From Citrobacter amalonaticus (GTDB lineage Bacteria > Pseudomonadota > Gammaproteobacteria > Enterobacterales > Enterobacteriaceae), in the NCBI RefSeq assembly GCF_018323885.1, contig NZ_AP024585.1, positions 1,612,001-1,676,000 on the forward strand: DNA of 64,000 nucleotides. The letters run 5' to 3'. Below the pieces are notes generated by a model that saw only the letters and a program-made list of their open reading frames with translations, was not told the origin of the DNA and ran no database searches. Both the position numbers and the translations under genes were made by a program. Below are positions 32,929 to 43,965 of this stretch, in pieces. The first letter of the stretch is position 1, and every line of letters begins with the position of its first letter.

Positions 32929-33891
32929 TTACTTCGCCATCGCCTTCTCGTTCTTCGCCCGCAGCTTCTTCGCCCGACTCTCCAGCACCAGATAGCAGAT
33001 CAGCGCCAGCAATAAGGGAATAAAGTAATACAGCACGCGGTAGGCGAGCAGGGCGGCAATAATCGCGCCTTGCGACGTGTCTTCCCCCGCCAGCAGCGCG
33101 ATAAACACCGCTTCCAGAACGCCAATTCCCGCCGGAATGTGGACAATCACTCCCGCGATACTGCTGACCAGCAGCACGCCCAGCACGAAGAAATAATTCA
33201 CCTCCTGGCCCAGCAGCAACCAGATAATCGCCCCCATCACCATCCAGTTGGCGCTGGAGATAGCCATCTGGGCCAGCGCAAATTTCCACGACGGTAGCAC
33301 CAGTTTCTGCCCTTTGATCGTCATATGACGGTGTTTTGCGAAAGCGCAGAACCACAGATAAATAGCGATGATTAACAGCAGCACCACGCCGAGAATACGC
33401 AGCGTGCCCTCGTCGATATACCAGTGGGCAGGCAGTTGCACCACGCCAAAGGTGAAGATGATCCCGCCAAGCAAAATATAGCCCAGCCAGTTGGTGGTGA
33501 TGCTAAGAGAGAAGATACGGGTGATGGTGCCACCCGGCAGGCCGAGGCGGGAATAAAGCCGGTAGCGCATACCGATGCCGCCGACCCAGGTACTGAGCGT
33601 CAGGTTAAAGGCATAGCAAATAAACGACACCAGCATCACTTGCCGCTTTGCCAGCTTGTGACCGCAATAGGCACGGCCCAACAGGTCATAGCAGCCATAG
33701 AGCAGATAGCTGAGGATCACCAGCCCGACGGCGCTCAGCAACGCAACCCGGTTGTAGTCGCGGATCACCGTCCAGACGTCTTCCCAGTTCACCTTTTTGG
33801 CGTAGACCACCAGCAGCACAATCACGGCGATAAAAAACAGCCAGGTGAGGATCTTTTTTGCCAGCCGCCAGCGCGGATGTGATTTTGCCAT
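32929..33891 (-). CDS. ybhN: YbhN-family integral membrane protein
   Basis: A 320-residue protein with about eight transmembrane helices, belonging to the family that includes the flippase domain of lysylphosphatidylglycerol synthase. GGIGMRYRLYSRLGL and IPAGIGVLEAVFIALLAG are its signatures. Its neighbour is a cardiolipin synthase, so a phospholipid-linked role is plausible but not shown. The start ATG 33891 overlaps the clsB stop by one base (TGATG). A longer frame to 34062 lies inside clsB. Confidence 0.9.
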   Translation of the reverse strand: MAKSHPRWRLAKKILTWLFFIAVIVLLVVYAKKVNWEDVWTVIRDYNRVALLSAVGLVILSYLLYGCYDLLGRAYCGHKLAKRQVMLVSFICYAFNLTLSTWVGGIGMRYRLYSRLGLPGGTITRIFSLSITTNWLGYILLGGIIFTFGVVQLPAHWYIDEGTLRILGVVLLLIIAIYLWFCAFAKHRHMTIKGQKLVLPSWKFALAQMAISSANWMVMGAIIWLLLGQEVNYFFVLGVLLVSSIAGVIVHIPAGIGVLEAVFIALLAGEDTSQGAIIAALLAYRVLYYFIPLLLALICYLVLESRAKKLRAKNEKAMAK

Positions 33892-35132
33892 CAGGGTTTG
33901 GCTCCTGTGTTCTGTACTTCTACCCGATCCTGCGTTTCCATCTCGGGCTGGGCTGGCGGATCCACCTGCGCGAGATGGGGAGTATGCGCCGGAAGCCAGC
34001 CGACCAGCGCCGGGAAGTGACGTAAGAAGTGGAACGCCAGCACGCTTTTGGTCAGGTTCCACCAGGTGCGTCTCGGCAGCATCGACTCATCGACCTGCTT
34101 ACAGTCTTCGGCAATGATCGCGTTAAGGTTGTCGCGCAGCGTCTGGTTGAACTGGCGATCGTGCACGATCAGGTTGGCTTCCAGATTAAGCGACAGGCTG
34201 AGCGGGTCGAGATTGCTGGAGCCGACCGTCGCCCAGTGGTCATCCATCAGCGCCACTTTGCCATGCAGTGGCTTGCGGCGATATTCGTAAACCTGGACAT
34301 CGCCTTTCACCAGATAGTTGTACAGCAGACGGGCTCCGACCTTCACAATTGGCATATCCGGCTCCCCCTGCACGATCAGTTTGACGCGCACGCCGCGGCG
34401 GGCGGCTTTGCGCATGGCGTGCAGTAACCGGTAACCGGGAAAGAAGTAGGCGTTGGCGATAATCACTTCCCGCCGTGCCTGGGTGAGCATTTTCAGGTAG
34501 TGACGTTCGATATCGTCGCGGTGCTCGTCGTTGTCGCGCCAGACGAACAGCGCCTGCGCCTCGCCGGGCTGGCGGTTCTCTTCAGCACGGTGATGACGGC
34601 GCCACCAGCGGCGTACTGCACTCTGCCCGGGAAGGTTTTCCACTTCAAACTGCAGTATATCGGCGACGACAGGTCCTTCCACGCGTACCGCGTAGTCCTG
34701 CTTGGCTTCCGGGCCATAGTCGGACATATGTTCATCGGAATAGTTGATCCCGCCGATAAACGCCACCCGGTCGTCTATCACCACAATCTTGCGATGCATA
34801 CGGCGAAAGACGTTGGTGCGCATACCAAAGATCCGGGGACGCGGATCGTAATAACTAAACACCACGCCTGCCGAGGTCAGTTCGCCAACGAATGCATCGC
34901 TCAGGTCCGGTGAGCCGTAGCCGTCCAGCAGTACTTCCGCCTTCACGCCGCGTTTTGCTGCGGCCAGCAGAGCCGCATGAAGCTGTTTTCCTACCTCATC
35001 TTCAAACCAGATGAAAGTTTCGAGAATAATTCTTTGCTGCGCATCGGCTATTGCCGCAAACACAGCGGGATAATACTGGTCGCCGTTTTCCAGTAACTGG
35101 ATCTGATTACCTTCACGCCAGCCACATTTCAT
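33891..35132 (-). CDS. clsB: Cardiolipin synthase B
   Basis: A 413-residue phospholipase D-superfamily enzyme equal in length to E. coli ClsB (YbhO). Two HKD motifs are intact: H113-K115-D120 in [12 protein letters not shown] and H290-K292-D297 in [12 protein letters not shown]. It joins phosphatidyl groups to phosphatidylglycerol to make cardiolipin. It is coupled to ybhP upstream by a 4-base overlap and to ybhN downstream by one base, so the three form an operon. Confidence 0.95.
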   Translation of the reverse strand: MKCGWREGNQIQLLENGDQYYPAVFAAIADAQQRIILETFIWFEDEVGKQLHAALLAAAKRGVKAEVLLDGYGSPDLSDAFVGELTSAGVVFSYYDPRPRIFGMRTNVFRRMHRKIVVIDDRVAFIGGINYSDEHMSDYGPEAKQDYAVRVEGPVVADILQFEVENLPGQSAVRRWWRRHHRAEENRQPGEAQALFVWRDNDEHRDDIERHYLKMLTQARREVIIANAYFFPGYRLLHAMRKAARRGVRVKLIVQGEPDMPIVKVGARLLYNYLVKGDVQVYEYRRKPLHGKVALMDDHWATVGSSNLDPLSLSLNLEANLIVHDRQFNQTLRDNLNAIIAEDCKQVDESMLPRRTWWNLTKSVLAFHFLRHFPALVGWLPAHTPHLAQVDPPAQPEMETQDRVEVQNTGAKP

Positions 35133-35887
35133 AGATGGATCTCCGCGCTAAGGGGGGCATGGTCAGAGAGATGCCGCCAGTTGCGCAGCGGTAGCGCTGT
35201 CGGCGAACTGGCATTGGCATTTTTCACGTAAATACGATCAAGGCGCAGCAGCGGCAGGCTGACAGGAAAGGTCCGTGCCGGGCGGCCGCGGGCGCGGGTG
35301 AAAATTTCCTCCAGGCCCGCGGCTTTTAAGGAATGGTTTGCCTTTTGCCGCCAGTCGTTGAAATCACCGGCCACCACCACCGGTTCACCGTCGGGCAGGG
35401 CGTTGACCCAGTCTGTCAGCAGGGTAAGTTGCGCCTGCCGGTGAGCTTCACGCAGGCCGAGGTGAACACTCATCACATGAATCGGTTTCCCGAGTTGCGG
35501 CGGAACAATACGGCAATAGAGCACGCCGCGCTTTTCACTGCTGCCGACCGAAACATCACGATTTTCATAATGTTCAATAGGATAGCGTGACAGCACCGCG
35601 TTGCCATGATGCCCTTGCGGGTAGACGGCGTTACGCCCGTAAGCGTAGTCACTCCACATTGTGTCGGCGAGAAATTCGTAGTGCGTGGTATCCGGCCAGT
35701 TTTCGACGTGCAGCGGATGCACTTCGTGCGCGCCCATCACCTCCTGCAGGCAGACAATGTCGGCTCCAACCGTACGAACGGCATCACGCAGTTCCGGTAA
35801 AATGAAGCGCTTGTTAAAGGCGGTAAAGCCTTTATGCGTATTGATGGTGAGCACGGTGAATGAAAAATTTCGTGTCGATTGAGTCAT
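35129..35887 (-). CDS. ybhP: Endonuclease/exonuclease/phosphatase-family protein YbhP
   Basis: A 252-residue protein of the EEP fold. The signature residues are spread along [30 protein letters not shown] and the final [11 protein letters not shown], giving a complete metal-dependent catalytic set. In E. coli clsB-ybhP form an operon, and YbhP is needed for full ClsB-dependent cardiolipin formation in vivo. The ATG at 35887 follows AGGAG. It is transcribed divergently from ybhQ. Confidence 0.92.
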   Translation of the reverse strand: MTQSTRNFSFTVLTINTHKGFTAFNKRFILPELRDAVRTVGADIVCLQEVMGAHEVHPLHVENWPDTTHYEFLADTMWSDYAYGRNAVYPQGHHGNAVLSRYPIEHYENRDVSVGSSEKRGVLYCRIVPPQLGKPIHVMSVHLGLREAHRQAQLTLLTDWVNALPDGEPVVVAGDFNDWRQKANHSLKAAGLEEIFTRARGRPARTFPVSLPLLRLDRIYVKNANASSPTALPLRNWRHLSDHAPLSAEIHL

Positions 35888-36019
35888 TTTTCTCCTGTTG
35901 GCGTCACTCTTCTGATTGAAATAGTGTAGTCGTCGTCACAAAAAGGTGCGGTGTTACGGAATTTTCCGTAAAGTGCGGTACTCTGAGTCATTAGAGAAAA
36001 ATCCTTCAGGAGAAAAGCC

Positions 36020-36430
36020 ATGAGGTGGCAACAACGAGTTCGTGTCGCAACGGGGTTAAGTTGCTGGCAGATTATGTTGCATTTACTGGTCGTGGCGTTG
36101 TTGGTCGTAGGCTGGAAGAGTGGCACGCTGGTGCACGTTGGCCTGGGATTATGCGTAGTGTATGGCGTGACCGTATTACTGATGCTGGCGTTACAGCGTC
36201 ATCACGAGCAGCGCTGGCGCGAAGTCGCCGACGTGCTGGAAGAACTCACCACCACCTGGTATTTCGGCGCGGCGCTGATTGCGTTGTGGCTGCTGTCCCG
36301 GGTTTTACAAAACAACGTCTTGTTGGCGTTAGCGGGACTGGCAATCCTGGCCGGACCCGCTGTGGTTTCGCTGCTGGCGAAAGACAAAAAGTTACATGAT
36401 TTTGCGTCTAAACATCGCATACGCCGCTGA
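36020..36430 (+). CDS. ybhQ: Small inner-membrane protein YbhQ
   Basis: A 136-residue protein with about four hydrophobic helices, equal in length to E. coli YbhQ. The function is not known. The start follows CAGGAGAAAAGCC. The last 39 bases overlap the 3' end of convergent ybhR, so each gene's stop lies within the other's coding sequence. Confidence 0.9.
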   Translation: MRWQQRVRVATGLSCWQIMLHLLVVALLVVGWKSGTLVHVGLGLCVVYGVTVLLMLALQRHHEQRWREVADVLEELTTTWYFGAALIALWLLSRVLQNNVLLALAGLAILAGPAVVSLLAKDKKLHDFASKHRIRR

Positions 36431-37498
36431 TCCCGTTGTGGCCGCTATCACCAGTAGCGGCCACAAGCTTCCCCAGACAATCTGCAAACTCGCATCTTTC
36501 AAATAGATCTGCTTGGTGATATCCGTGAAATGACGGATCGGGTTTATCCATGTCAGATTCTGTAACCAGACCGGCATGTTCTCGACCGGAGAGACGTAGC
36601 CCGACAGTAAAATTGCCGGCATCATAAAGACGAATACGCCGATAAACGCCTGCTGCTGCGTGGAGCAGAGTGAGGAGATCAACAGGCCAAATCCCACCAG
36701 CGACAGCCCGTAAATCACCATCGTGAAGTAAAACAGCGCCAGCGACCCGGCAAACGGGATCTGATACGCCCAGATACCGATTGCCAGCACGATAGAGGCC
36801 TGGCCGGTGGCGACAATCAGTGCAGGAACCGCTTTACCGATAAATATTTGCCAGGTGGTGAGCGGGGAGACCAACAGCTGATCCAGCGTGCCCTGTTCGC
36901 GCTCGCGCGCGACAGACAGCGAGGTAACGATCATCACGCCAATGGTGGTGATCATCGCGATCAGTGACGGCACCACAAACCATTTGTAGTCGAGGTTAGG
37001 GTTGTACCAGTTGCGCACCACCAGCTCGCTGTTGTTCGGCTTCGGCTTGCCCTCCATCAACTCCTGCTGATAGTTCTTCACGATTTGCTGGAGATAGTTG
37101 GCGGCGATCTGCGCGCTGTTCGAGTTACGACCATCAAGTATTAACTGCATGGGCGCAGACTGAAAGGTATCCAGATTGCGCGAGAAATCCGCCGGAAAAC
37201 GCACCAGCAGCAGCGCTTTTTGCGTATCGATTGTGGGCTGAATTTCCTGCGGGCTTTTCAGTAGCAGGATGTGGGTAAAGGCTTTGGCACGGGCAAAGCG
37301 TTGGGTCAGCTCCACCGAATGCTTGCCGTTGTCTTCGTTATAGATGGCGATGGTGGCGTTAGTCACTTCCAGCGTTGCGGCAAAGGGAAACAAAAGCACC
37401 TGAATCAGTACCGGCAAAATTAAAATCGCGCGGGTCTGCGGCTCGCGCAGCAGCGACTGCAATTCTTTGCGGATTAACGTCCATAAGCGATGAAACAT
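36392..37498 (-). CDS. ybhR: ABC exporter permease YbhR
   Basis: A 368-residue ABC-2-type permease with one N-terminal transmembrane helix, a large extracytoplasmic loop and about five C-terminal helices. [26 protein letters not shown] is the family signature. With YbhS and YbhF it forms the YbhGFSR exporter, linked in E. coli to export of cefoperazone, tetracycline and Na+/Li+. It is the last gene of the operon, 10 bases after ybhS. Confidence 0.93.
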   Translation of the reverse strand: MFHRLWTLIRKELQSLLREPQTRAILILPVLIQVLLFPFAATLEVTNATIAIYNEDNGKHSVELTQRFARAKAFTHILLLKSPQEIQPTIDTQKALLLVRFPADFSRNLDTFQSAPMQLILDGRNSNSAQIAANYLQQIVKNYQQELMEGKPKPNNSELVVRNWYNPNLDYKWFVVPSLIAMITTIGVMIVTSLSVAREREQGTLDQLLVSPLTTWQIFIGKAVPALIVATGQASIVLAIGIWAYQIPFAGSLALFYFTMVIYGLSLVGFGLLISSLCSTQQQAFIGVFVFMMPAILLSGYVSPVENMPVWLQNLTWINPIRHFTDITKQIYLKDASLQIVWGSLWPLLVIAATTGSAAYAMFRRKIM

Positions 37499-37508
37499 AC
37501 GCGTCTCC

Positions 37509-38642
37509 CTAATCCAGCCGACGTTTGGTTTTCAGCCACGTCAGGCCAATAAACATCACCGCTGAGGCGATCAAAAACAGCACGTTGACCACCAGCACCA
37601 CCGGGATATTACCGGCGAGAAACAGGCTTTGCAGGGTGCTGACGAAGTAGCGCGCCGGAATAATATAGGTCACCGCGCGGATCACCGCAGGCATACTGTC
37701 TATTTGAAAAATAAAGCCTGACAGCATAATCGACGGCAAAAAGGCGGCGTTAAGCGCCACCTGGGCGGCATTAAACTGGTTGCGGGTGATGGTGGAGATC
37801 AGAAGTCCCATCCCCAGCGTGCTGAGCAAAAACAGGCTGGTGATGAAAAACAGCAGCAGAAGCGATCCGCGATACGGGACGCCGAGAATAAACACCGACA
37901 CCAGCATACACAGCAGCATCGCCAGCATGCCGAGGAAGTAGTAGGGGATGAGCTTGCACAGCAGCAGTTCTGCGCGCGTCACTTCCGTGGAGAGCAACGC
38001 TTCCATGGTCCCGCGTTCCCATTCGCGCGCCACCACCAGCGAGGTGAGGATCGCGCCGATCACCGTCATGATGATGGTCACTGCGCCCGGGATAATAAAA
38101 TGCTGGCTGATTGCCGCAGGGTTAAACCAGTAGCGGGTTTGCACATCAATCAGTGGTTCAAACGTTTCCCCGCGATCTTCCGCTCGCTGCATCTGCCAGA
38201 TTTGCCAGATCCCTTCCACATAGCCCTGCACGAAGTTGGCGGTATTGGGTTCACTACCGTCGGTGATTACCTGAATGGGTGCGGTGTCGTTGGCGCGCGC
38301 CATCTGCTGGGCGAAATCGACCGGAATGACCACCAGACCGCGAATACGTCCGGCCTGCATCTTTTCAATCAGCGCCTGGCGGTTATCGCTGATGGTGGCG
38401 TCGATGTACGGTGAGCCGGTCATCGCATGGGTAAAGTCCAGCGCCTCTTCGCTTTGCTGCTCAAGCAGGATCCCCACCCGCAACTTGCTGGAGTCAAGGT
38501 TAATGCCGTAGCCAAAAATAAACAGCAGCAGCAGTGGGATCACCACGGCGATCAGCCAGCTACTGGGATCGCGGACAATCTGCCGCGTCTCTTTGACGCA
38601 CAGCGCCCGTACGCGACGCCAGGAGAGAAGGCGGTTACGCAT
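37509..38642 (-). CDS. ybhS: ABC exporter permease YbhS
   Basis: A 377-residue ABC-2-type permease, paralogous to YbhR, with the signature [28 protein letters not shown]. An in-frame ATG at 38648 also exists. The preferred start is ATG 38642, because AAGGAG lies 7 bases ahead of it but only one base ahead of the other. It overlaps ybhF by 8 bases. Confidence 0.92.
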   Translation of the reverse strand: MRNRLLSWRRVRALCVKETRQIVRDPSSWLIAVVIPLLLLFIFGYGINLDSSKLRVGILLEQQSEEALDFTHAMTGSPYIDATISDNRQALIEKMQAGRIRGLVVIPVDFAQQMARANDTAPIQVITDGSEPNTANFVQGYVEGIWQIWQMQRAEDRGETFEPLIDVQTRYWFNPAAISQHFIIPGAVTIIMTVIGAILTSLVVAREWERGTMEALLSTEVTRAELLLCKLIPYYFLGMLAMLLCMLVSVFILGVPYRGSLLLLFFITSLFLLSTLGMGLLISTITRNQFNAAQVALNAAFLPSIMLSGFIFQIDSMPAVIRAVTYIIPARYFVSTLQSLFLAGNIPVVLVVNVLFLIASAVMFIGLTWLKTKRRLD

Positions 38643-40371
38643 TGGCATGCTCCTTATCCCAGTCGTTAATTAACCGGATAAAAGCCTGCTCCATGGTCGG
38701 GTCCGGCGTGTCGTCATCGGCGGCCTGCGCTTTCAGATCGTCCGGCGTACCGCTGGCAATCAGTTTCCCGCGATAGACCAGTCCGATGCGGTCGCAGTAT
38801 TCCGCTTCGTCCATAAAGTGGGTCGTCACCATCACCGTCACGCCTTTTTCCACCATGCTGTTGATATGCAGCCAGAACTCTCGGCGGGTGAGGGGATCGA
38901 CACCAGAAGTGGGCTCGTCAAGAAACAGAATGTCCGGTTCATGCATCAGCGAACAGGCCAGCGCCAGACGCTGCTTAAAGCCCAGCGGCAGTTCGTCGGT
39001 GGCATGCGAAGCGATGCTCTTCAGACCAAACGCCTCGCTCATGCGGGCGATTTTTTCGTTCTGCGCGCGTCCCCGCAGACCATAAACGCCGGAGAAAAAG
39101 CGCAGGTTTTGCTCCACCGTCAGGTTGCCGTAGAGCGAGAACTTTTGCGCCATATAGCCAAGATGCTGGCGAGCTTTGCCGGAGCTGACCTTCAGATCCA
39201 TGTCCAACACCAACGCTTTCCCGGACGTGGGCACCAGCAGGCCGCACATCATTTTAAAGGTTGTCGATTTTCCCGCGCCGTTGGGGCCCAGCAGGCCAAA
39301 AATTTCTCCGCGCTGGACGGCAAAATCAACGTGGTCAGTGGCGGCAAAATCGCCGAATTTCTTGGTCAGCGCTTTCGCTTCAATCACCGTTTCGCCTGGC
39401 GTTCCCTCTACGGTATGCAAAATGGCGCCCAGCGGCGATTCAGAGGTCGCGGCACCGCCCAGCAGATCGATAAACGCATCTTCGAAGCGTGGCGCAGTCT
39501 CGCTGATGTCGAGTTCCGGCATGCCGTTGCCATGGCGAATGTCGTCCGCTGTGGCCTCTTTTTTCAGGATCAGACGCACCGATTTCCCCTGAATCATGCC
39601 GTCGCTAACCTGCGGCAGTTTTAACGCCCGCTGGAGCAGTTTCCGGTTGTTTTCCTGCGGGCTGTGCATCAAAAAACTGCGTCCCGCCATGGTTTGTGTC
39701 AGTTGGGTCGGCTCCCCCTGATACAGCAGTTCGCCTTCGTTCATCAGCAGCACGTCCCGACACTGTTCGGCTTCATCCAGATAGGAGGTGCTCCACAGGA
39801 TCAGCATCCCGTCTCCCGCCAGTTCGTGCACCATCTGCCACAGTTCGCGACGTGAGATTGGGTCAACGCCGACGCCAGGTTCATCCAGCAGCAGCACTTT
39901 GGGTTCGCCGACCAATGTACAGGCCAGCCCCAGCTTTTGTTTCATCCCGCCGGACAGTTTTCCCGCCAGACGTCCGGTAAACGGGCCGAGCGAGGTAAAT
40001 TCCAGCAGACGGGCAAAGGTTTTTTCCCGCACCTCGCCCGTCACGCTGCGTAAATCCGCGTAAAGATTGAGGTTCTCCATTACAGTGAGATCCTCATACA
40101 GACCGAATTTCTGCGGCATGTAACCGAGCACAGCATGCAGCGCGCTGTCGTTTTTGATTGGATCAAAGCCAATCACCGTTGCGCTACCGCCATCCGGCTT
40201 CAGCAAGCCCGCCAGCATTCGCATCAGCGTGGTTTTCCCGGCGCCATCCGGCCCCACCAGACCGGTTACATACCCGGCGTGAATCGTACAATCGAGTGGG
40301 GCGACCGCCGGCTTTTCCAGTCCGGAAAAACGCTTAGTCACCCCGCTCAGCGTGATGACGGCGTCATTCAT
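38635..40371 (-). CDS. ybhF: ABC exporter ATPase with two nucleotide-binding domains, YbhF
   Basis: A 578-residue protein with two complete ATPase domains in one chain. The first has Walker [10 protein letters not shown] at residues 40-48 and [12 protein letters not shown]. The second has [11 protein letters not shown] near 362 and [17 protein letters not shown]. It energises the YbhR/YbhS permease. It starts within the last 8 bases of ybhG. Confidence 0.95.
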   Translation of the reverse strand: MNDAVITLSGVTKRFSGLEKPAVAPLDCTIHAGYVTGLVGPDGAGKTTLMRMLAGLLKPDGGSATVIGFDPIKNDSALHAVLGYMPQKFGLYEDLTVMENLNLYADLRSVTGEVREKTFARLLEFTSLGPFTGRLAGKLSGGMKQKLGLACTLVGEPKVLLLDEPGVGVDPISRRELWQMVHELAGDGMLILWSTSYLDEAEQCRDVLLMNEGELLYQGEPTQLTQTMAGRSFLMHSPQENNRKLLQRALKLPQVSDGMIQGKSVRLILKKEATADDIRHGNGMPELDISETAPRFEDAFIDLLGGAATSESPLGAILHTVEGTPGETVIEAKALTKKFGDFAATDHVDFAVQRGEIFGLLGPNGAGKSTTFKMMCGLLVPTSGKALVLDMDLKVSSGKARQHLGYMAQKFSLYGNLTVEQNLRFFSGVYGLRGRAQNEKIARMSEAFGLKSIASHATDELPLGFKQRLALACSLMHEPDILFLDEPTSGVDPLTRREFWLHINSMVEKGVTVMVTTHFMDEAEYCDRIGLVYRGKLIASGTPDDLKAQAADDDTPDPTMEQAFIRLINDWDKEHANA

Positions 40372-41362
40372 GTCCAGCCTCGTTGCCGAACTTCACCGTC
40401 ACCGGCATGCCCTGGCGCAGCGCGTCGTCGGCATCGGTGACCACAATGCGCAGACGGTAAACCAGATCGGTACGCAGGTCCGGTGTCTCTACCGTTTTCG
40501 GCGTGAATTCTGCCGTCGGAGAGACAAAGCCGATTTTACCGTGATAAGGCTTGTCGGGACGTCCATCGGTATACAGCAGGATTTCGCGTCCCGGCTGTGC
40601 CTGAGAAAGATGACGTTCGTCGACGTAGGCGCGCACCCAGACTGGTCGGGTGAGAGAGAGCGTCAGCACGGTGCCTCCTGCGCTGAGCATGCTGCCAGGC
40701 TCGACCGCACGAGTTAGTAGCGTGCCGTTCGAGGGGGCGACAAGCGTGGTGTCATGGAGATCGAGTTCCGCCTGTGCCAACTGCGCCTGTGCCTGTTCAA
40801 GGCTGGCTTTCGCCTGGGCGATATCCTGTTCGCGATTACCGGAACGGTACTGACTCAGTTTGTCCTGCGCGGATTTCAACGTGGCCAGCGCCTGGTCGCG
40901 GGAAGAACGGGCGTTTTCCAGATCGTTAGCGGAAATAGTGCGGCTTTTCCACAATCCCTGCTGTCGGTTGTAGAAATTCTGTGCGTAATCATAGGCAGCC
41001 TGGGCCTGTTTCACCGCTGCCGCCACCTGCGCAATCTCTTCCTGACGATAGCCCGCCAGCATCAAATCGTACTGGGCCTGGGCGACGGAAACGCCTGCTT
41101 TTGCCTGCATCAGGGCGTTCTCATAAGGAGCATGATCCAGTTCACCCAGCACCTGTCCCGTTTTAATGGTATCCCCTTCATCCACCGCCAGCGACGCGAG
41201 TCGGCCTCCGACGCGAAAGCTGAGGTTAACGGTACGGATGTCCACGTTGCCGTAGAGCGTCAGTCCGTTATCCTGCCGGCTTTGATACCACCATGTGCCA
41301 CCCGCAATCACGGCGAGCAGTGCCGCAATCACCAGCCCGATAACGACAGGTTTTTTCATCAC
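40364..41362 (-). CDS. ybhG: HlyD-type periplasmic adaptor YbhG
   Basis: A 332-residue membrane-fusion protein with one N-terminal anchor helix, a lipoyl half ([20 protein letters not shown]), a long coiled coil (about residues 85-200, rich in AQAAYD and [11 protein letters not shown] repeats) and a beta-barrel. It would link the inner-membrane pump to an outer-membrane channel. Its start overlaps the end of cecR by 4 bases, so regulator and exporter are co-transcribed. Confidence 0.94.
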   Translation of the reverse strand: MMKKPVVIGLVIAALLAVIAGGTWWYQSRQDNGLTLYGNVDIRTVNLSFRVGGRLASLAVDEGDTIKTGQVLGELDHAPYENALMQAKAGVSVAQAQYDLMLAGYRQEEIAQVAAAVKQAQAAYDYAQNFYNRQQGLWKSRTISANDLENARSSRDQALATLKSAQDKLSQYRSGNREQDIAQAKASLEQAQAQLAQAELDLHDTTLVAPSNGTLLTRAVEPGSMLSAGGTVLTLSLTRPVWVRAYVDERHLSQAQPGREILLYTDGRPDKPYHGKIGFVSPTAEFTPKTVETPDLRTDLVYRLRIVVTDADDALRQGMPVTVKFGNEAGHE

Positions 41363-42033
41363 TCCAGACTCCTTTGCGATAACCCTTGCAGAATAAGATC
41401 GATATGGCAGGTCACGGTCTGCGTAATCAGTGCAGTTTTTTCTTCATCAAACTGCGACCAGCCGGTACGTAACAAAATGGTTTCTTTACCAAGACGGAAT
41501 GCCAGCACTTCGCCGAGCAGCGCGTGGGTATGCAGAATCATGCGCGTATCGCTGGCGTCGCAGCCGGTATACGCGGCGATAAGACGAGTGAGATGACTGT
41601 GCAGCGGCTCAATAACCTGCTCGTGCACCCGTTGATAAGCTGCGGTAGGGGAGAGCTGTTCACGCGAGATAAATTTGCTCAGATTGACGGTGTCCTCCTG
41701 GGTCAACAGCATGATCATGTTTTTGCAGGCACGCAGAATCAGTTCGCGCATGGCCGTACGGTCGGGATGAGGCTCGGCGAATAAGCGTTCGGCTTCTTCC
41801 GCGTGTGGCCGAAACTGCCCGCCAATAAAATCGGCAATCCACTGGGCGCAGGCGAGGTATAAATCCTCTTTTGAGCCAAAATAGTAGGTAATGGCGGCAA
41901 TATTTTGTCCGGCCTGCGCGGCAATGTCGCGGGTGGTGGCATGCAGGCCATACTCGCCAAACTGTGCCAGTGCGGCGGCAATCAGCTGGCTTTTGGCCTG
42001 TTCACCTTTCGTGGTCATGGTGGGTGTATTCAT
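41359..42033 (-). CDS. cecR: TetR-family regulator CecR
   Basis: A 224-residue TetR regulator matching E. coli CecR (YbiH). The helix-turn-helix region is [24 protein letters not shown] (about residues 34-57). E. coli CecR controls the ybhGFSR operon and rhlE and affects cefoperazone and chloramphenicol sensitivity. The start is ATG 42033 rather than the in-frame GTG directly before it. A perfect 22-bp palindrome 15 bases upstream is the expected operator. Confidence 0.94.
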   Translation of the reverse strand: MNTPTMTTKGEQAKSQLIAAALAQFGEYGLHATTRDIAAQAGQNIAAITYYFGSKEDLYLACAQWIADFIGGQFRPHAEEAERLFAEPHPDRTAMRELILRACKNMIMLLTQEDTVNLSKFISREQLSPTAAYQRVHEQVIEPLHSHLTRLIAAYTGCDASDTRMILHTHALLGEVLAFRLGKETILLRTGWSQFDEEKTALITQTVTCHIDLILQGLSQRSLE

Positions 42034-42047
42034 CACGCGACCTAATT

Positions 42048-42069
42048 CTTAATCAATCGATTGATTAAG
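42048..42069. promoter_or_regulatory. CecR operator palindrome
   Basis: A perfect 22-bp palindrome with arms CTTAATCAAT (42048-42057) and ATTGATTAAG (42060-42069) around CG. It lies in the cecR-rhlE divergent region, close to the cecR start, and fits a TetR dimer site controlling both directions. Confidence 0.85.
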
Positions 42070-42264
42070 ATTATGACTGAATATTCTCCTTGTCCAGTCT
42101 GGCCGTTTATTTTGTCTTTTCCAGTGACCGGGATAATTTATGCGGTGTGTCACAAAAACTGCTACACTCCGCCCCTTCATGACATTGTGGTTTTTGTCAT
42201 TCCCAAATTGTATGCATCTCCCTGAAAACGACACCGGGAACGGTCGGGGCGGTTCGGAGTAGTT

Positions 42265-43626
42265 ATGTCTTTTGATTCCCTGGGTTTAAATCCTGATATT
42301 CTGCGCGCCATTGCTGAGCAGGGTTACCGTGAACCTACCCCTATTCAGCAACAGGCGATCCCTGCCGTGCTGGAAGGTCGCGACCTGATGGCGAGTGCGC
42401 AGACCGGTACCGGTAAAACGGCGGGCTTTACGCTGCCGCTGTTACAGCACCTTATTACCAAACAGCCGCATGGCAAAGGGCGTCGCCCGGTGCGTGCGCT
42501 GATCCTGACGCCAACGCGTGAGCTGGCGGCGCAGATTGGTGAAAACGTCCGTGATTACAGCAAGTATCTGAACATTCGCTCGCTGGTGGTTTTTGGCGGC
42601 GTGAGTATTAACCCGCAGATGATGAAACTGCGCGGTGGCGTCGATGTGTTGGTGGCAACGCCGGGCCGCTTGCTGGACCTGGAACACCAGAACGCGGTGA
42701 AGCTGGACCAGATTGAGATTCTGGTGCTGGATGAAGCGGACCGTATGCTGGATATGGGCTTTATTCACGATATTCGCCGCGTGTTAGCGAAACTGCCGGC
42801 GAAGCGTCAGAACCTGCTGTTTTCCGCGACGTTCTCTGATGAGATCAAAGCGCTGGCTGAAAAGCTGTTGCATAACCCGCTGGAAATTGAAGTGGCGCGT
42901 CGCAACACGGCGTCTGAGCAGGTGACGCAGCACGTCCATTTTGTCGATAAGAAACGCAAGCGCGAACTGTTGTCGCAGATGATCGGTCAGGGCAACTGGC
43001 AGCAGGTACTGGTCTTTACCCGCACCAAACACGGCGCCAATCACCTGGCGGAACAGCTCAACAAAGATGGTATCCGCAGCGCAGCGATCCACGGTAACAA
43101 GAGCCAGGGGGCGCGTACCCGTGCGCTGGCGGATTTCAAATCAGGCGATATCCGCGTGCTGGTGGCGACTGACATTGCGGCGCGAGGTCTGGACATCGAA
43201 GAACTGCCGCACGTGGTGAACTACGAGCTGCCGAACGTTCCGGAAGATTATGTGCATCGTATCGGTCGTACCGGTCGTGCTGCGGCGACGGGGGAAGCGC
43301 TGTCGCTGGTTTGTGTTGATGAACACAAACTGCTGCGTGACATTGAAAAACTGCTGAAAAAAGAGATCCCGCGTATTACCACGCCGGGCTATGAGCCAGA
43401 TCCCTCGATCAAAGCTGAGCCGATCCAGAATGGTCGTCAGCAGCGTAGCGGTGGTGGCGGTCGGGGCCGTGGTCAGGGACAAGGGCAGGGCGCGGGTCGC
43501 GCTCAGCAGCCGCGTCGTCAGGACGGTGGCGCGTCGAAGGGCAAACCGCGTGGCGCAGAAGGCAAACCGGCGGGTGAAAAGCCACGTCCACCGCGTCGCC
43601 CGCGCAGAATTACACCCGTACAGTAA
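42265..43626 (+). CDS. rhlE: ATP-dependent RNA helicase RhlE
   Basis: A 453-residue DEAD-box RNA helicase that acts in ribosome assembly. The Q motif ([11 protein letters not shown]), Walker [15 protein letters not shown] ([12 protein letters not shown]), SAT and HRIGRTGR are all present. The C-terminal 70 residues are rich in Arg, Gly and Gln ([24 protein letters not shown]), a typical RNA-binding tail. It faces away from cecR. Nothing resembling a strong terminator follows, and the repeat pair starts 72 bases later. Confidence 0.95.
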   Translation: MSFDSLGLNPDILRAIAEQGYREPTPIQQQAIPAVLEGRDLMASAQTGTGKTAGFTLPLLQHLITKQPHGKGRRPVRALILTPTRELAAQIGENVRDYSKYLNIRSLVVFGGVSINPQMMKLRGGVDVLVATPGRLLDLEHQNAVKLDQIEILVLDEADRMLDMGFIHDIRRVLAKLPAKRQNLLFSATFSDEIKALAEKLLHNPLEIEVARRNTASEQVTQHVHFVDKKRKRELLSQMIGQGNWQQVLVFTRTKHGANHLAEQLNKDGIRSAAIHGNKSQGARTRALADFKSGDIRVLVATDIAARGLDIEELPHVVNYELPNVPEDYVHRIGRTGRAAATGEALSLVCVDEHKLLRDIEKLLKKEIPRITTPGYEPDPSIKAEPIQNGRQQRSGGGGRGRGQGQGQGAGRAQQPRRQDGGASKGKPRGAEGKPAGEKPRPPRRPRRITPVQ

Positions 43627-43698
43627 GGGGGTCAGGAAGGCCTGATACTCTGAGAAATGTTACGTTCACTTTGTATTCAGTGATTCTCTGAAACCGCA
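43627..43698. other. Spacer between rhlE and the repeat pair
   Basis: A 72-base stretch with no gene. The partial inverted repeat CAGGAAGGCCTGATAC is visible near 43633-43648, without a following T run. Confidence 0.4.
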
Positions 43699-43965
43699 GT
43701 ACACGTGAACGTGCAAGGGAGGCTCACCGCCGCCTCCCTTGCAACCCTGGCTCCCGGCAAGGAAAATCGCCACTTCGTGGTTCATTCGTCTTATGCCGTC
43801 TGCCTGTCGGGTCGGGGTCGAGCCTGCATCCATGCAGGCCGTCCCCTCCGCCCGCTTCCCTGCGGGCGGCCCCGGTCAGCCGCCAACGCCTCATCGATTT
43901 TCACGCCGGACCAATGCCATCGCTTCAATTCTCTGCCTTTCAGCTAAATTCACTTCGCTGTAAAA
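43699..43965 (+). repeat. Structured repeat, copy A
   Basis: This is one of two related ~250-base elements facing each other. Starting from GTACACGTGAACG, it holds four hairpins in order: H1 43713-43742 (11 bp, 8-base loop), H2 43770-43780 (CCAC-TTC-GTGG), H3 43822-43839 (8 bp around CC) and H4 43848-43869 (8 bp, 6-base loop). Copy B on the other strand has the same four at matching spacing, with compensatory changes in the stems. The shared linkers are TGGCTCCCGGC and TTTTCA(C)GCCGGACC. A short open frame (43705-43947) exists but has no start signal, so I treat it as a by-product. The family is not recognised. Confidence 0.72.

Noticed and set aside
38818..39624. 268-codon open frame on the plus strand
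   Set aside because: Antisense to the second half of ybhF, with composition characteristic of a reverse complement of ABC ATPase codons.
43705..43947. Open frame (80 codons) inside repeat copy A, and its homologue on the minus strand in copy B (44062-44298)
   Set aside because: The two predicted products look alike because the DNA is homologous. Differences fall in matched stem positions rather than at third codon positions, and neither has a clear start signal. I prefer a structured element to two genes.
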